Origin: Stenotrophomonas hibiscicola ATCC 19867
Lineage (GTDB): Bacteria; Pseudomonadota; Gammaproteobacteria; Xanthomonadales; Xanthomonadaceae
NCBI RefSeq assembly: GCF_000382065.1
Contig: NZ_KB907501.1
Location: 124,001-188,000, forward strand
DNA length: 64,000 bases
Direction: 5' to 3'
The notes beneath the pieces were generated by a model. That model ran no database searches. It was given only the letters and a program-made list of their open reading frames with translations, and was not told the origin of the DNA. Position 1 is the stretch's first letter, and the number at the start of each line of letters is the position of its first letter. The translations under genes were made by a program, and so were the position numbers. Shown here piece after piece: positions 19,015-28,216 of this stretch.

Positions 19015-19696
19015 GGCGGGGGCCATAATATTTCTGGATCACACGGAGTGGATAGTCTGGCCCAAAATCCACCCCGATGTCGCGAGCGACCTGCTCGGAG
19101 AGGCTGCTGTCGATGGCCATCGCTTCTCCACGTTCCATCAGCACGCGATGCGCACGGCGGCCGAGCACCTGCTCGAACAGGTCGACGATACGGGGCATCG
19201 GCAGTGACCAAGGTGAAGCGATGGCCACCACCGACGGCGCTGCACCGCCCTCGAGAATGCGGGTAGCGATGGCTGCGACATCGTCGATGTCGATCAGATT
19301 GCGTTGTGCGCGTGTCCACAAGGTCAACTGCCGTTCCTGCAGGATGCAGTCGCGCAGGAAGTTGGTGAGGGTATTGGGGTTGCGTGTACGCCCTACCACC
19401 TGCGGCAGACGCAGCACAGTGCCACGGCCAGAGCCGATCACCAGCGCTTCCATGGCGCGCTTGTGCTGGAAATAGGCCGAGTGCTCTTTGGCATTGACTA
19501 CGTTGCAGCTGCCGAAATAGACCAGCCGCTGCTGGCCTTCGGCCAAATACCCGGTGAGCATGGAGCGTTCGCGGGCGAACGCTTCCGGGTCGGTTTCGTT
19601 CGAGTTGGAGACACCCGAAGCGAAAATGATGGTCGAATCGTCCTCGGCATAGCGCTGCGCGAAAGCGCGCGCCACCAGTCCGGAACCGACAATCAT
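19004..19696 (-). CDS. Short NAD(P)-binding sugar epimerase/reductase (extended SDR-like)
   Basis: A 230-residue Rossmann-fold protein, starting almost directly with the dinucleotide loop GSGLVA. Further SDR marks are FGSCNVV (the catalytic Ser position) and YFQHK (the Tyr-x-x-x-Lys pair), then LRLPQVVGR. It is shorter than usual sugar-nucleotide SDRs (about 300), lacking part of the substrate domain. It probably reduces or epimerises a sugar precursor for the adjacent GtrB-like transferase. No GTG or ATG extension was found that adds sensible sequence. Confidence 0.7.
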   Translation of the reverse strand: MIVGSGLVARAFAQRYAEDDSTIIFASGVSNSNETDPEAFARERSMLTGYLAEGQQRLVYFGSCNVVNAKEHSAYFQHKRAMEALVIGSGRGTVLRLPQVVGRTRNPNTLTNFLRDCILQERQLTLWTRAQRNLIDIDDVAAIATRILEGGAAPSVVAIASPWSLPMPRIVDLFEQVLGRRAHRVLMERGEAMAIDSSLSEQVARDIGVDFGPDYPLRVIQKYYGPRHEA

Positions 19697-19867
19697 CGGG
19701 AAGGGGCCGAAGGACGATGGGGCAGGAAGCTTGTGTACATGTCTATGGCGCGTCCATGAGGTTCAGGCCCACGGGGCCAGTGGCAGGAAAGCATACGCCA
19801 GCTGGCGCATTGGCTGAGGAGAGGATGGACCGGAGCGGCCCAGCCGCTCCGATCACATCGCCGGGCA
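19697..19867. other. Spacer between etfA and the island's minus-strand genes
   Basis: About 170 bases of slightly lower GC than its neighbours with no gene I can support. It marks the right border of the metB-etfA variable region. I see no direct repeats, tRNA fragment or insertion sequence remnant here. Confidence 0.4.
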
Positions 19868-20809
19868 TCAGGCCAAGGCCTTTTCCAGATCCGGCAGGAT
19901 CGCGAACAGATCCCCAACCAAGCCGATATCGGCAATCTCAAAGATCGGCGAATCCGGATCCTTGTTGATCGCCACGATCGTACCGGCGTCCTTGATGCCG
20001 GTCAGATGCTGGATCGCACCGCTGATGCCCACCGCCACATACAGCTCCGGGGCGATGATCTTGCCGGTCTGGCCCACCTGCAGGTCGCTGGGCACGTAGC
20101 CGGCATCGACCGCGGCGCGCGAGGCACCGACGGCGGCGCCGAGCTTGTCGGCCAGCTGGAAGATGACCTTGAAGTTCTCTTCCGAACCGACGCCGCGGCC
20201 ACCGGAGACCACGCGCTTGGCGCTCTGCAGGTCCGGGCGGTCGCTGGCACCGGCGGCCAGGCCGATGAAGCGGGTGTGGCTCGGCAGGGCAGCATCGACG
20301 CTGGCCGCTTCAATGGTGGCACTGCCGCCCTGGGCGGCTTCCGGCCACGACGCGGCGCGTACGGTGGCGACCACGATCTGGTCGGCGGGGGCTTCCACGG
20401 TGATGATCGCGTTGCCGGCGTAGATCGGGCGCTTGAAGGTGTGGCTGCCTTCGACGGTCATCAGGTCGGAGACCTGGTTGACGCCCAGCAGGGCGGCCAC
20501 GCAGGGCATCAGGTCCTTGCCGAAGGTGGTGGACGGGCCGAACACGTGGGTGTAGCCCTTGGCCAGCTGCGCGATCTGCGGCGCCAGCACCTGGGCGATG
20601 GCCTGCGCGTTGGCAGCGTTGGCCACGGTCAGAACCTTGGCGACGCCAGCGATCTTCGCGGCCTCAGCGGCAACGGCGGCCGGGTCGGCGGCCAGCACCA
20701 GCACGTCGATGCTGGCACCGCTGATGGCGGCAGCAGCGCTTACGGTCTTGGCGGTGGCGGCGTTGAGCTTGCCGTCGTGGTGTTCGGCGATGACGAGAAT
20801 CCTGCTCAT
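19868..20809 (-). CDS. etfA: Electron transfer flavoprotein subunit alpha
   Basis: A 313-residue protein. The N-terminal half is the ETF alpha domain ([13 protein letters not shown]), and the C-terminal FAD-binding part has the signatures VVSGGRGV and [16 protein letters not shown]. With EtfB it takes electrons from acyl-CoA and related dehydrogenases and passes them to ETF-ubiquinone oxidoreductase. Start ATG 20807-20809 overlaps the etfB stop by one base, so expression is coupled. In Xanthomonas etfA is the conserved right flank of the LPS cluster, as here. Confidence 0.97.
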   Translation of the reverse strand: MSRILVIAEHHDGKLNAATAKTVSAAAAISGASIDVLVLAADPAAVAAEAAKIAGVAKVLTVANAANAQAIAQVLAPQIAQLAKGYTHVFGPSTTFGKDLMPCVAALLGVNQVSDLMTVEGSHTFKRPIYAGNAIITVEAPADQIVVATVRAASWPEAAQGGSATIEAASVDAALPSHTRFIGLAAGASDRPDLQSAKRVVSGGRGVGSEENFKVIFQLADKLGAAVGASRAAVDAGYVPSDLQVGQTGKIIAPELYVAVGISGAIQHLTGIKDAGTIVAINKDPDSPIFEIADIGLVGDLFAILPDLEKALA

Positions 20810-21555
20810 TACAGCAACCCCTTCTGCTTGAGTGCGGCCACCAGTTCAGCCGCGTCCTTGACCATCACACCCTTGCTGCGCTTGGACGGCGCGGCATACT
20901 GGGTGGTCTTGAAGGTATCGGCGGCTTCAACGCCCAGATCGGCCAGCTGCAGGGTCTCCAGCGGCTTGGCCTTGGCCTTCATGATGTCCGGCAGCTTGAT
21001 GAAGCGCGGCTCGTTCAGGCGCAGATCGGTGGTGACCACCGCCGGCAGGTCCACTTCCAGCGTTTCCAGGCCGGCGTCGACTTCGCGGGTCACCGTGGCC
21101 TTGCCATCAGCAATCTCCAGCTTGCTGGCGAAGGTCGCCTGCGGGCGGCCCCACAGCGTGGCCAGCATCTGGCCAGTCTGGTTGGCGTCGTCGTCGATGG
21201 CCTGCTTGCCCAGGATCACCAGGTCCGGCTGTTCCTTCTCGATCAGCTTGAGCAGGGTGCGTGCGGCTGTCAGCGGCTGGATGGCCTGGTCGGTAACGAC
21301 GTGGATGGCACGGTTGGCGCCCATGGCCAGGCCGTTGCGCAGGTGCGCCTGGGCATCGGCCGGGGCAATGGTGGCGACCACCACTTCGCTGGCAATGCCC
21401 TTGTCGCGCAGGCGCAGGGCTTCTTCCAGGGCGATTTCATCGAAGGGATTGGGTGACAGCTTGACGCCGTCGGTGACCACGCCGGAACCGTCCGGCTTGA
21501 CCTGAATGCGGACGTTGTAGTCCACCACGCGCTTGTACGCGACGAGGATTTTCAT
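20809..21555 (-). CDS. etfB: Electron transfer flavoprotein subunit beta
   Basis: A 248-residue protein with the ETF beta/FixA start MKILVAYKRVVDYNVRIQV and the AMP-binding region VLGKQAIDDDANQTG. It is the partner of EtfA in the soluble FAD-containing electron carrier. A ribosome site GAAGGA lies upstream of the ATG at 21553-21555. It is the first gene of etfBA and faces rmlB across a 263-base divergent gap that holds a promoter and a dyad. Confidence 0.97.
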   Translation of the reverse strand: MKILVAYKRVVDYNVRIQVKPDGSGVVTDGVKLSPNPFDEIALEEALRLRDKGIASEVVVATIAPADAQAHLRNGLAMGANRAIHVVTDQAIQPLTAARTLLKLIEKEQPDLVILGKQAIDDDANQTGQMLATLWGRPQATFASKLEIADGKATVTREVDAGLETLEVDLPAVVTTDLRLNEPRFIKLPDIMKAKAKPLETLQLADLGVEAADTFKTTQYAAPSKRSKGVMVKDAAELVAALKQKGLL

Positions 21556-21630
21556 CTGGTACGGGGTCCTTCAATAACTGGGGAGAACGTCCGGTCCTCG
21601 CACAGCAACCGGTTCGGGGGTGGGATCCCG

Positions 21631-21671
21631 ATTCTAGCTGGCTTGGGACGACCATGCGAACGCGTATGGTC
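21631..21671 (-). promoter_or_regulatory. Candidate etfBA promoter with overlapping dyad
   Basis: On the minus strand a -35 like TTCGCA (plus coordinates 21655-21660) and a -10 like TAGAAT (21631-21636) are 18 bases apart, about 75 bases before etfB. An imperfect palindrome of 22 bases (21650-21671, outer arms GACCAT and ATGGTC) covers the -35 box and could be a repressor site. The boxes are only moderately close to consensus. Confidence 0.4.
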
Positions 21672-21818
21672 ATGTTGCGATGCGGCATGGCTCGCGTGAG
21701 TATCGTGCGTCGTTCACGTCACGCAGGCAGTCGTGAAGACGAACCACATGTATCCTGTGCCGCTGTGTCGGGCGCTTCATAGCGCCCCTTGGATGAATTT
21801 CGATCAGGAGAACAGGTA

Positions 21819-22874
21819 GTGCCCACATGGCTTGTCACCGGCGGCGCCGGATTCATTGGCGGTAACTTCGTTCTCGAGGCCGTCGCGCGCGGCGTCAAAG
21901 TCATCAACCTCGATGCGCTGACCTACGCCGGCAATCTGAAGACCCTGTCCAGCCTGGACGGCAACCCGAATCACGTGTTCGTGCAGGGCGACATCGGCGA
22001 TCAGGCGCTGGTCACCCGCCTGCTGGCCGAGCACCGGCCGGACGCCGTGCTCAACTTTGCTGCCGAGAGCCACGTGGATCGCTCCATCGACGGTCCTGGC
22101 GCCTTCATCCAGACCAACGTGGTGGGCACCCTGGGCCTGCTGGAGGCGGTCCGTGACTACTGGAAGGCGCTGCCGGCCGAGCAGGGCGCGGCCTTCCGCT
22201 TCCTGCACGTATCCACTGACGAGGTGTACGGCACGCTGGGTGAGACCGGCAAGTTCAGCGAAACCACGCCGTATGCTCCGAATTCCCCGTACTCGGCGTC
22301 GAAGGCCGCCTCGGACCACCTGGTGCGTGCGTTCCACCACACCTACGGGCTGCCGGTGCTGACCACCAACTGCTCCAACAACTACGGCCCGTACCACTTC
22401 CCCGAGAAGCTTATCCCGCTGGTGATCGCCAAGGCGCTGGCCGGCGAGCCGCTGCCGGTGTACGGCGACGGCAAGCAGGTGCGCGACTGGCTGTTCGTGT
22501 CCGATCACTGCGAGGCGATCCGCACCGTGCTGGCCAAGGGCCAGGTTGGCGAGACCTACAACGTCGGTGGCAATTCGGAAAAACAGAACATCGAAGTGGT
22601 GCAGGCCATCTGCGCACTGCTGGACCAGCGCCGCCCGCGTGCGGATGGCCAGCCGCGCAGCAGCCAGATCACCTACGTCACCGACCGCCCCGGCCATGAC
22701 CGCCGCTATGCGATCGATGCGTCCAAGCTGAAGAACGACCTGGGCTGGGAACCGGCCTACACCTTCGAGCAGGGCATCACCTTCACCGTCGACTGGTACC
22801 TGGACAACCAGGAATGGGTCAACGGCGTGCTGGACGGCAGCTACCGCCTGCAGCGCATCGGCACCGCAGCCTGA
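21819..22874 (+). CDS. rmlB: dTDP-glucose 4,6-dehydratase
   Basis: A 351-residue SDR enzyme, second step of dTDP-L-rhamnose synthesis, making dTDP-4-keto-6-deoxyglucose. It has the NAD loop [11 protein letters not shown], the family signature STDEVYG and the catalytic YSASK. The start is GTG at 21819 with an AGGAG ribosome site eight bases upstream; the in-frame TTG further up has no such site, and the ATG at 21826 is out of frame. It leads the rmlBACD operon, with rmlA 14 bases downstream. A dispensable start ambiguity aside, the assignment is firm. Confidence 0.96.
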   Translation: MPTWLVTGGAGFIGGNFVLEAVARGVKVINLDALTYAGNLKTLSSLDGNPNHVFVQGDIGDQALVTRLLAEHRPDAVLNFAAESHVDRSIDGPGAFIQTNVVGTLGLLEAVRDYWKALPAEQGAAFRFLHVSTDEVYGTLGETGKFSETTPYAPNSPYSASKAASDHLVRAFHHTYGLPVLTTNCSNNYGPYHFPEKLIPLVIAKALAGEPLPVYGDGKQVRDWLFVSDHCEAIRTVLAKGQVGETYNVGGNSEKQNIEVVQAICALLDQRRPRADGQPRSSQITYVTDRPGHDRRYAIDASKLKNDLGWEPAYTFEQGITFTVDWYLDNQEWVNGVLDGSYRLQRIGTAA

Positions 22875-22888
22875 ACCCGGGAGACACC

Positions 22889-23776
22889 ATGACGCAGCGC
22901 AAGGGCATCATCCTCGCCGGCGGCTCCGGCACCCGGCTGTATCCGATCACCAAGGGCGTCAGCAAGCAGCTGCTGCCGGTGTACGACAAGCCGATGATCT
23001 ACTACCCGCTCAGCGTGCTGATGCTGGCGGGCATCCGCGAGGTGCTGATCATCAACACCCCGCACGAGCAGGCCCTGTTCCAGCAGCTGCTGGGCGATGG
23101 TTCGCAGTGGGGCATGGACATCCAGTACGCGGTGCAGCCCAGCCCCGATGGCCTGGCCCAGGCCTACCTGATCGGCCGCGACTTCGTGGCCGGCAAACCG
23201 AGCTGCCTGGTGCTGGGTGACAACATCTTCCACGGCCACGGCCTGCGCGACGTGCTCAAGCGCGCCGATGAGCGCACCGACGGTGCCACCGTGTTCGGCT
23301 ACTGGGTGAATGATCCGGAGCGCTATGGCGTGGCCGAGTTCGACAAGAGCGGCAAGGTCATCGATCTGGTGGAGAAGCCGGAAAACCCGCGTTCGAACTA
23401 TGCGGTGACTGGCCTGTACTTCTATGACGGCAAGGCAAGCGATTACGCGTCCGAGCTGAAGCCGTCGCCGCGCGGCGAGCTGGAGATCACCGATCTCAAC
23501 AAGCGCTATCTGGGCGAGAGAAACCTGCACCTGGAAGCGCTCGGCCGTGGCTATGCCTGGCTCGATACCGGCACCCACCAGTCGCTGCTGGAAGCCTCCA
23601 ACTTCATCGAGACCATCCAGACCCGGCAGGGCCTGCAGGTCTGCTGCCCGGAAGAAATCTCGTTTGGCCAGGGCTGGATCACCGCCGAACAGCTGGAGGC
23701 ACTCGCCGCGCCGCTGATCAAGAATGGCTACGGCCAGTACCTGCACAAGCTCGCCCTGCGTGGAGTTGTTCCGTGA
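22889..23776 (+). CDS. rmlA: Glucose-1-phosphate thymidylyltransferase
   Basis: A 295-residue nucleotidyltransferase, first step of dTDP-L-rhamnose synthesis. The signature [19 protein letters not shown] lies at the N-terminus and further family segments are LGDNIFHG and the Mg-binding TGTHQSL region. ATG at 22889 is preferred over an in-frame upstream ATG that would overlap rmlB. Its stop overlaps the GTG of rmlC by four bases (GTGA). Confidence 0.97.
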   Translation: MTQRKGIILAGGSGTRLYPITKGVSKQLLPVYDKPMIYYPLSVLMLAGIREVLIINTPHEQALFQQLLGDGSQWGMDIQYAVQPSPDGLAQAYLIGRDFVAGKPSCLVLGDNIFHGHGLRDVLKRADERTDGATVFGYWVNDPERYGVAEFDKSGKVIDLVEKPENPRSNYAVTGLYFYDGKASDYASELKPSPRGELEITDLNKRYLGERNLHLEALGRGYAWLDTGTHQSLLEASNFIETIQTRQGLQVCCPEEISFGQGWITAEQLEALAAPLIKNGYGQYLHKLALRGVVP

Positions 23777-24345
23777 AAGTGATTGAAACCAAGTTGCCTG
23801 GCTGCGTGGTGATCGAGCCGGCGGTGTTCGGCGACGCACGCGGCTACTTCTTCGAAACCTGGAACGCCGAACGCTTTGCCACACTGGGCTTGCCGGACCG
23901 CTTCGTGCAGAGCAATGTCTCCACCTCGGCGCAGGGCGTGCTGCGTGGCCTGCATTACCAGTGGCCGCGGCCGCAGGGCAAGCTGGTCAGCGTGCTGGAA
24001 GGCGAGGTCTATGACGTGGCCGTCGACATCCGTCGGGGTTCGCCGACCTTCGGCCAGTGGGAAGCGGTGGTGCTGAGCGCGGAGAACAAGAAGCAGTTCT
24101 GGATTCCGGAAGGCTTCGCCCACGGTTTCGCCGTCCTGTCCGAGCGCGCGGTGTTCAGCTATCTGTGCACCGAGGTCTACCTGAAGGACTTCGATGCCGG
24201 CGTGCGCTGGAACGATGCGGATATCGCCGTGGACTGGCCAGTCAGTGCACCGACGTTGTCGGCCAAGGACGAGAACGCGCCGTTCCTGAAGGACATCGCC
24301 GAAGACCGCCTGCCGGTCTACACCGCCGCCCAGGGCGCGCCATGA
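23773..24345 (+). CDS. rmlC: dTDP-4-dehydrorhamnose 3,5-epimerase
   Basis: A 190-residue cupin-fold epimerase, third step of dTDP-L-rhamnose synthesis. The core [16 protein letters not shown] holds the catalytic His, and the second half has [15 protein letters not shown]. Starts at GTG 23773 inside the rmlA stop and ends in an ATGA overlap with rmlD, so all four rml genes are translated as one unit. Confidence 0.97.
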   Translation: MKVIETKLPGCVVIEPAVFGDARGYFFETWNAERFATLGLPDRFVQSNVSTSAQGVLRGLHYQWPRPQGKLVSVLEGEVYDVAVDIRRGSPTFGQWEAVVLSAENKKQFWIPEGFAHGFAVLSERAVFSYLCTEVYLKDFDAGVRWNDADIAVDWPVSAPTLSAKDENAPFLKDIAEDRLPVYTAAQGAP

Positions 24346-25235
24346 CCGTGCTGGTGTTCGGTGGCAACGGCCAGGTCGGCCAGGAGCTGCTGCGCGCGCT
24401 GGCGCCGCTGGGCAAGGTGGTCGCGACCACCCGCAGCGGCACTCTGCCGGATGGCAGCGCCTGCGAAACCGCCGATTTCGGCCAACCTGAAAGCCTGCCG
24501 GCCCTGCTGGACCGTCTTCAGCCGTCGGTGGTGGTGAATGCTGCGGCCTATACCGCCGTTGATCGTGCCGAGCAGGATGTGGAAGCTGCGTTTGCGGCCA
24601 ACGCGCAGGCGCCTGGCATGATCGCGCGTTGGTGTGCGGCCCATGGCGTGCCGTTCGTGCATTACTCCACCGACTACGTGTTCGATGGCCAGGGCACCGC
24701 GCCGTACCGCGAGGACGAGCCGACCGCGCCGCTGGGTGTGTATGGCACCAGCAAGCGCGATGGTGAGGATGCGGTACGCGCGGCCGGCGGTCGCCACCTG
24801 ATCTTCCGCACGGCCTGGGTGTATGCCTCGCATGGGGCAAATTTCCTGCGCACCATGTTGCGCGTCGGCGCCGAGCGCGACCAGCTGCGTGTGGTGGCCG
24901 ACCAGGTCGGTACGCCGACGCCGGCCGCGCTGATCGCTGATGTTACTGCGCAGGCGCTGCGGCATCCGGGCCAACTGTCCGGTACCTGGCACCTGACCGC
25001 CAGCGGCCAGACCAGCTGGCATGGGTTCGCCGAAGCGATCTTCGCCGAAGCGCTGGTTACCGGCGTGTTGGCGAAGGTGCCGGCGGTCGAGGCGATTCCC
25101 AGTTCCGAGTATCCGACCCCGGCCAAGCGCCCGGCCTGGTCGGTGCTGGACAACCGCAAGCTGCAGCAGGATTTCAGTATCGTACTGCCGAGTTGGCAGG
25201 ATGGCCTGAAGCGGGTGATGGCGGAGATTGCCTGA
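24342..25235 (+). CDS. rmlD: dTDP-4-dehydrorhamnose reductase
   Basis: A 297-residue SDR reductase, last step to dTDP-L-rhamnose. Visible motifs are the NADPH loop GGNGQVGQE, then YSTDYVFDG, and the catalytic YGTSK. ATG at 24342 overlaps the rmlC stop. The gene ends the rhamnose operon, and a short tandem repeat array separates it from the convergent xanB. Rhamnose made here could feed the O-antigen built by the island upstream. Confidence 0.97.
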   Translation: MTVLVFGGNGQVGQELLRALAPLGKVVATTRSGTLPDGSACETADFGQPESLPALLDRLQPSVVVNAAAYTAVDRAEQDVEAAFAANAQAPGMIARWCAAHGVPFVHYSTDYVFDGQGTAPYREDEPTAPLGVYGTSKRDGEDAVRAAGGRHLIFRTAWVYASHGANFLRTMLRVGAERDQLRVVADQVGTPTPAALIADVTAQALRHPGQLSGTWHLTASGQTSWHGFAEAIFAEALVTGVLAKVPAVEAIPSSEYPTPAKRPAWSVLDNRKLQQDFSIVLPSWQDGLKRVMAEIA

Positions 25236-25253
25236 CCCGGCAGGCGGCGTGCC

Positions 25254-25340
25254 GACCAACGGTCGGCACCCACCCCGACCAACGGTCGGCACCCACCCCG
25301 ACCAACGGTCGGCACCCACCCCAACCAACGGTCGGTCGCC
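25254..25340. repeat. 23-bp tandem repeat array of REP-like palindromes
   Basis: Three exact 23-base copies (25254-25276, 25277-25299, 25300-25322) are followed by a partial fourth. Each contains the short palindrome GACCAACGGTCGG. A fragment of one more arm (GTGCC) precedes the first. The unit resembles the single palindrome at 44731-44762. It lies between the convergent rmlD and xanB, where it may act on transcript ends. There are no spacers, so it is not CRISPR. Confidence 0.85.
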
Positions 25341-25356
25341 TCCAGCGGGCGCCGGG

Positions 25357-26760
25357 TCAGCTGCGCCCGTAGGTATCCTCGAAGCGCACGATGTCGTCCT
25401 CGCCAAGGTAGCTGCCGGACTGCACTTCGATCAGTTCCAGCGGCAGCTTGCCCGGGTTGCGCAGGCGATGGGTCACTCCCAGCGGGATGTACGTGCTCTG
25501 GTTTTCGCTGAGCAGGATCACTTCGTCGCCGCGGGTCACTTCTGCGGTGCCGCTGACCACGATCCAGTGCTCGGCGCGGTGATGATGCATCTGCAGGCTG
25601 AGTGTGCCGCCGGGCTTGACCGTGATGCGCTTGACCTGGAAGCGTGCACCATTGTCGATTGAATCGTACGCGCCCCACGGGCGGTAGACCTTGCGATGCC
25701 ACGTGGCCTCGCTGCGGCCTTCGGACTTCAGCTGACCGACAACGGTCTTGACCTCCTGCATGCGGTCGGCCCTGCCGACCAGCACCGCGTCGTCGGTCTC
25801 GACGACAATCACGTCATCCAGGCCGACCAGTGCCACCAGGCGCTGTGCATAGGCATAGGTGTTGCGGCAGTCGATGGCGATCACATCGCCCTGGTGGGCG
25901 TTGCCATCGCCGTCCTGCTGCGAGACATCGCGCAGGGCTGTCCACGAGCCGACATCGTTCCAGCCGGCGTCCAACGGAATCACCACGGCGTCGGCGGTTT
26001 TTTCCATCACGGCATAGTCGATGGAATCAGAGGGAACGGCGGCGAAGGCGTCCTTGTCCAGGCGGGTGAAATCCGAATCGCGGCGGGCCTGCTGCCAGGC
26101 CTGGCGGCTGCCGGCCAGCATGCCGGGCTGGAAGCGCTCCAGTTCCTGCAGGTAGCGCGAGGCCTTGAACAGGAACATGCCGCTGTTCCAGTAATACTGG
26201 CCGCTGCTGACGTAACCGCTGGCGGTCTCGAGGTCGGGCTTTTCGACAAAGCGCTCGACCGCACGCAGGCCCTGCCCATCGGCGGCCTTGATATAGCCGT
26301 AGCCGGTTTCCGGGCCGGTCGGCACGATGCCGAAGGTCACCAGCTTGCCGGTTTCGGCGGCACTGGCGGCGGCCTGCACGGCGCTGCGGAAGGCGGCTTC
26401 GTCGGTGATCACATGGTCCGAGGGCAGCACCAGCAGCAGCGCATCGGCGCCGTCGCGGGTGGCTTCCAGGGCTGCGACCGCGATTGCCGGCGCCGTGTTG
26501 CGGCCAACCGGTTCCAGGATGATGGCCGCCGGCTCGGCGCCGACCTGCTGCAGCTGCTCGGCAGCGACAAAGCGGTGCTCCTCGTTGGCGATCACCAGCG
26601 GGCCATGCGCGGCGATCGGCGCCACCCGCTTCCAAGTGGCCTGCAGCATCGTCAGCTCGCTGGCCAAGGGTAGAAACTGCTTGGGGTAGGACTCGCGCGA
26701 CAGCGGCCACAGGCGGGTGCCGGAGCCACCGGACAGAATGACGGGCTGGATGATGCTCAT
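25357..26760 (-). CDS. xanB: Mannose-1-phosphate guanylyltransferase / mannose-6-phosphate isomerase
   Basis: A 467-residue bifunctional enzyme. The N-terminal GMP domain has [20 protein letters not shown] at residues 11-30. The C-terminal cupin domain (about 350-467) is a type II phosphomannose isomerase, with the metal-site segment [10 protein letters not shown]. Together they turn fructose-6-phosphate, via mannose phosphates made with XanA, into GDP-mannose for LPS and exopolysaccharide. It follows xanA after 12 bases. In S. maltophilia xanB has been linked to LPS and biofilm traits, from general knowledge. Confidence 0.96.
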   Translation of the reverse strand: MSIIQPVILSGGSGTRLWPLSRESYPKQFLPLASELTMLQATWKRVAPIAAHGPLVIANEEHRFVAAEQLQQVGAEPAAIILEPVGRNTAPAIAVAALEATRDGADALLLVLPSDHVITDEAAFRSAVQAAASAAETGKLVTFGIVPTGPETGYGYIKAADGQGLRAVERFVEKPDLETASGYVSSGQYYWNSGMFLFKASRYLQELERFQPGMLAGSRQAWQQARRDSDFTRLDKDAFAAVPSDSIDYAVMEKTADAVVIPLDAGWNDVGSWTALRDVSQQDGDGNAHQGDVIAIDCRNTYAYAQRLVALVGLDDVIVVETDDAVLVGRADRMQEVKTVVGQLKSEGRSEATWHRKVYRPWGAYDSIDNGARFQVKRITVKPGGTLSLQMHHHRAEHWIVVSGTAEVTRGDEVILLSENQSTYIPLGVTHRLRNPGKLPLELIEVQSGSYLGEDDIVRFEDTYGRS

Positions 26761-26772
26761 GGTCGTCCTTGA

Positions 26773-28119
26773 TTACTGCTGGATTAGGCGGGAAATTTCG
26801 TCGGTACGCGCCTGCATCAGCGCGGCGTCACCACGGGCTTCGACATTCAGGCGCAGCAGCGGTTCGGTGTTGGAGCTGCGCAGGTTGAAGCGCCAGCCGC
26901 CGAAGTCGGCACTGATGCCGTCGGTGTGATCCAGTACCGGTGATTGCGCCGCGAAGTGCTCCATCACGCGGGCCACGGCAGCCTTGGCATCGGCCACCTT
27001 GAAGTTGATCTCGCCACTGCACGGATAGGCCGCCATGCGGTCTTCGACCCACTCGGCCAGTGAGCGGCCGCTCTCGGAGATCAGCTGCGCGATCAGCAGC
27101 CACGGGATCATGCCGGAGTCGGCATAGGCGAACTCGCGGAAATAGTGGTGGGCGCTCATCTCGCCACCGTACACGGCGTCTTCGGCGCGCATCTTTTCCT
27201 TGATGAAGGCGTGGCCGCTCTTGCACTGCACCGGCACACCGCCCGCCTGTTCGACCATATCCACGGTGTTCCAGACCAGGCGCGGGTCATGCACGACCTT
27301 GCCGCCGGGATTGCGTGCCAGGATCGCCTTGGCCAGCAGACCGACCAGGTAGTAGCCCTCGATGAAGCGGCCGGTGTGGTCGAAGAAGAAGCAGCGGTCG
27401 AAGTCACCGTCCCAGGCAATGCCGAAATCGGCACCGTGTTCACGCACCGCATCGGCGGTGGCGGCGCGGTTCTCCGGCAGCAGCGGGTTGGGAATGCCGT
27501 TGGGGAAGCTGCCGTCCGGTTCGTGGCAGATGCGGATGAACTCGAACGGCAGGTGCGGGGCCAGCAGGTCGACGATCGCGCCCGCGCCGCCGTTACCGGC
27601 ATTCACCACCAGCTTCAGCGGCTTGAGCCTGCTGGCATCGACATAGCTGAGCAGGTGCTGGATGTAGGCGCTCTTGTCGTGCTGGGCAACCTGCCCGGCA
27701 CGCGGCGGCTGGGCCTCGGACGTATCGGCGGAAACCGCGTCGGAGATTGCGAACAGGCCGGTATCGGAGCTGATCGGCCGGGCATTCTCCTTGACCAGCT
27801 TCATGCCGTTGTAATCCATCGGGTTGTGGCTGGCGGTGACCATCACGCCGCCGGCCGCGCCCAGATGGTCGGTCTGGAAATAGACTTCTTCCGTGCCGCA
27901 CAGGCCGATGTCGATCACCTCGCGCCCGGTACCACGCAGGCCGGTGGCCAGTGCATCCTGCAGCGCCGGGCTGGTCAGGCGCACATCGTGGCCGAGGACC
28001 ACTGGACCGGGAGCGAGCTGCGCGGCCAAGGCGACGCCGATGCGGCGGGCCAGGTCTTCGTTCAGTTCTTCCGGCACACGGCCGCGGATATCGTAGGCCT
28101 TGAAGGCGGGCAGGGGCAT
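26773..28119 (-). CDS. xanA: Phosphomannomutase/phosphoglucomutase
   Basis: A 448-residue alpha-D-phosphohexomutase. The catalytic phosphoserine is Ser97 in TASHNP, the metal loop is WDGDFDR, and the sugar-binding loop GEMSAHHYF and phosphate-binding C-terminal domain are present. It interconverts hexose 1- and 6-phosphates and so feeds both the mannose and the glucose (rhamnose) branches. It corresponds to AlgC of Pseudomonas and to SpgM, described in S. maltophilia as needed for normal LPS. First gene of the xanAB unit. Confidence 0.96.
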   Translation of the reverse strand: MPLPAFKAYDIRGRVPEELNEDLARRIGVALAAQLAPGPVVLGHDVRLTSPALQDALATGLRGTGREVIDIGLCGTEEVYFQTDHLGAAGGVMVTASHNPMDYNGMKLVKENARPISSDTGLFAISDAVSADTSEAQPPRAGQVAQHDKSAYIQHLLSYVDASRLKPLKLVVNAGNGGAGAIVDLLAPHLPFEFIRICHEPDGSFPNGIPNPLLPENRAATADAVREHGADFGIAWDGDFDRCFFFDHTGRFIEGYYLVGLLAKAILARNPGGKVVHDPRLVWNTVDMVEQAGGVPVQCKSGHAFIKEKMRAEDAVYGGEMSAHHYFREFAYADSGMIPWLLIAQLISESGRSLAEWVEDRMAAYPCSGEINFKVADAKAAVARVMEHFAAQSPVLDHTDGISADFGGWRFNLRSSNTEPLLRLNVEARGDAALMQARTDEISRLIQQ

Positions 28120-28216
28120 CGATCAGTTCCTTTGTGAGCTCAGTCCCCAATTGTAGTCCCAGTCATGTATGGGAATCGTTTCCATCGGGGAACGCCACCT
28201 GACTGGCGTCCGGAGG

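Noticed and set aside
9362..19696. AT-rich signature of recent horizontal transfer in the O-antigen island
   Set aside because: By eye the island is as GC-rich as its flanks with similar codon use, so foreign origin is supported by locus and content, not by composition.
25254..25340. Short regularly repeated sequence resembling a CRISPR array
   Set aside because: The 23-base units abut with no spacers and there are no cas genes nearby; it is a tandem repeat of a palindromic unit.
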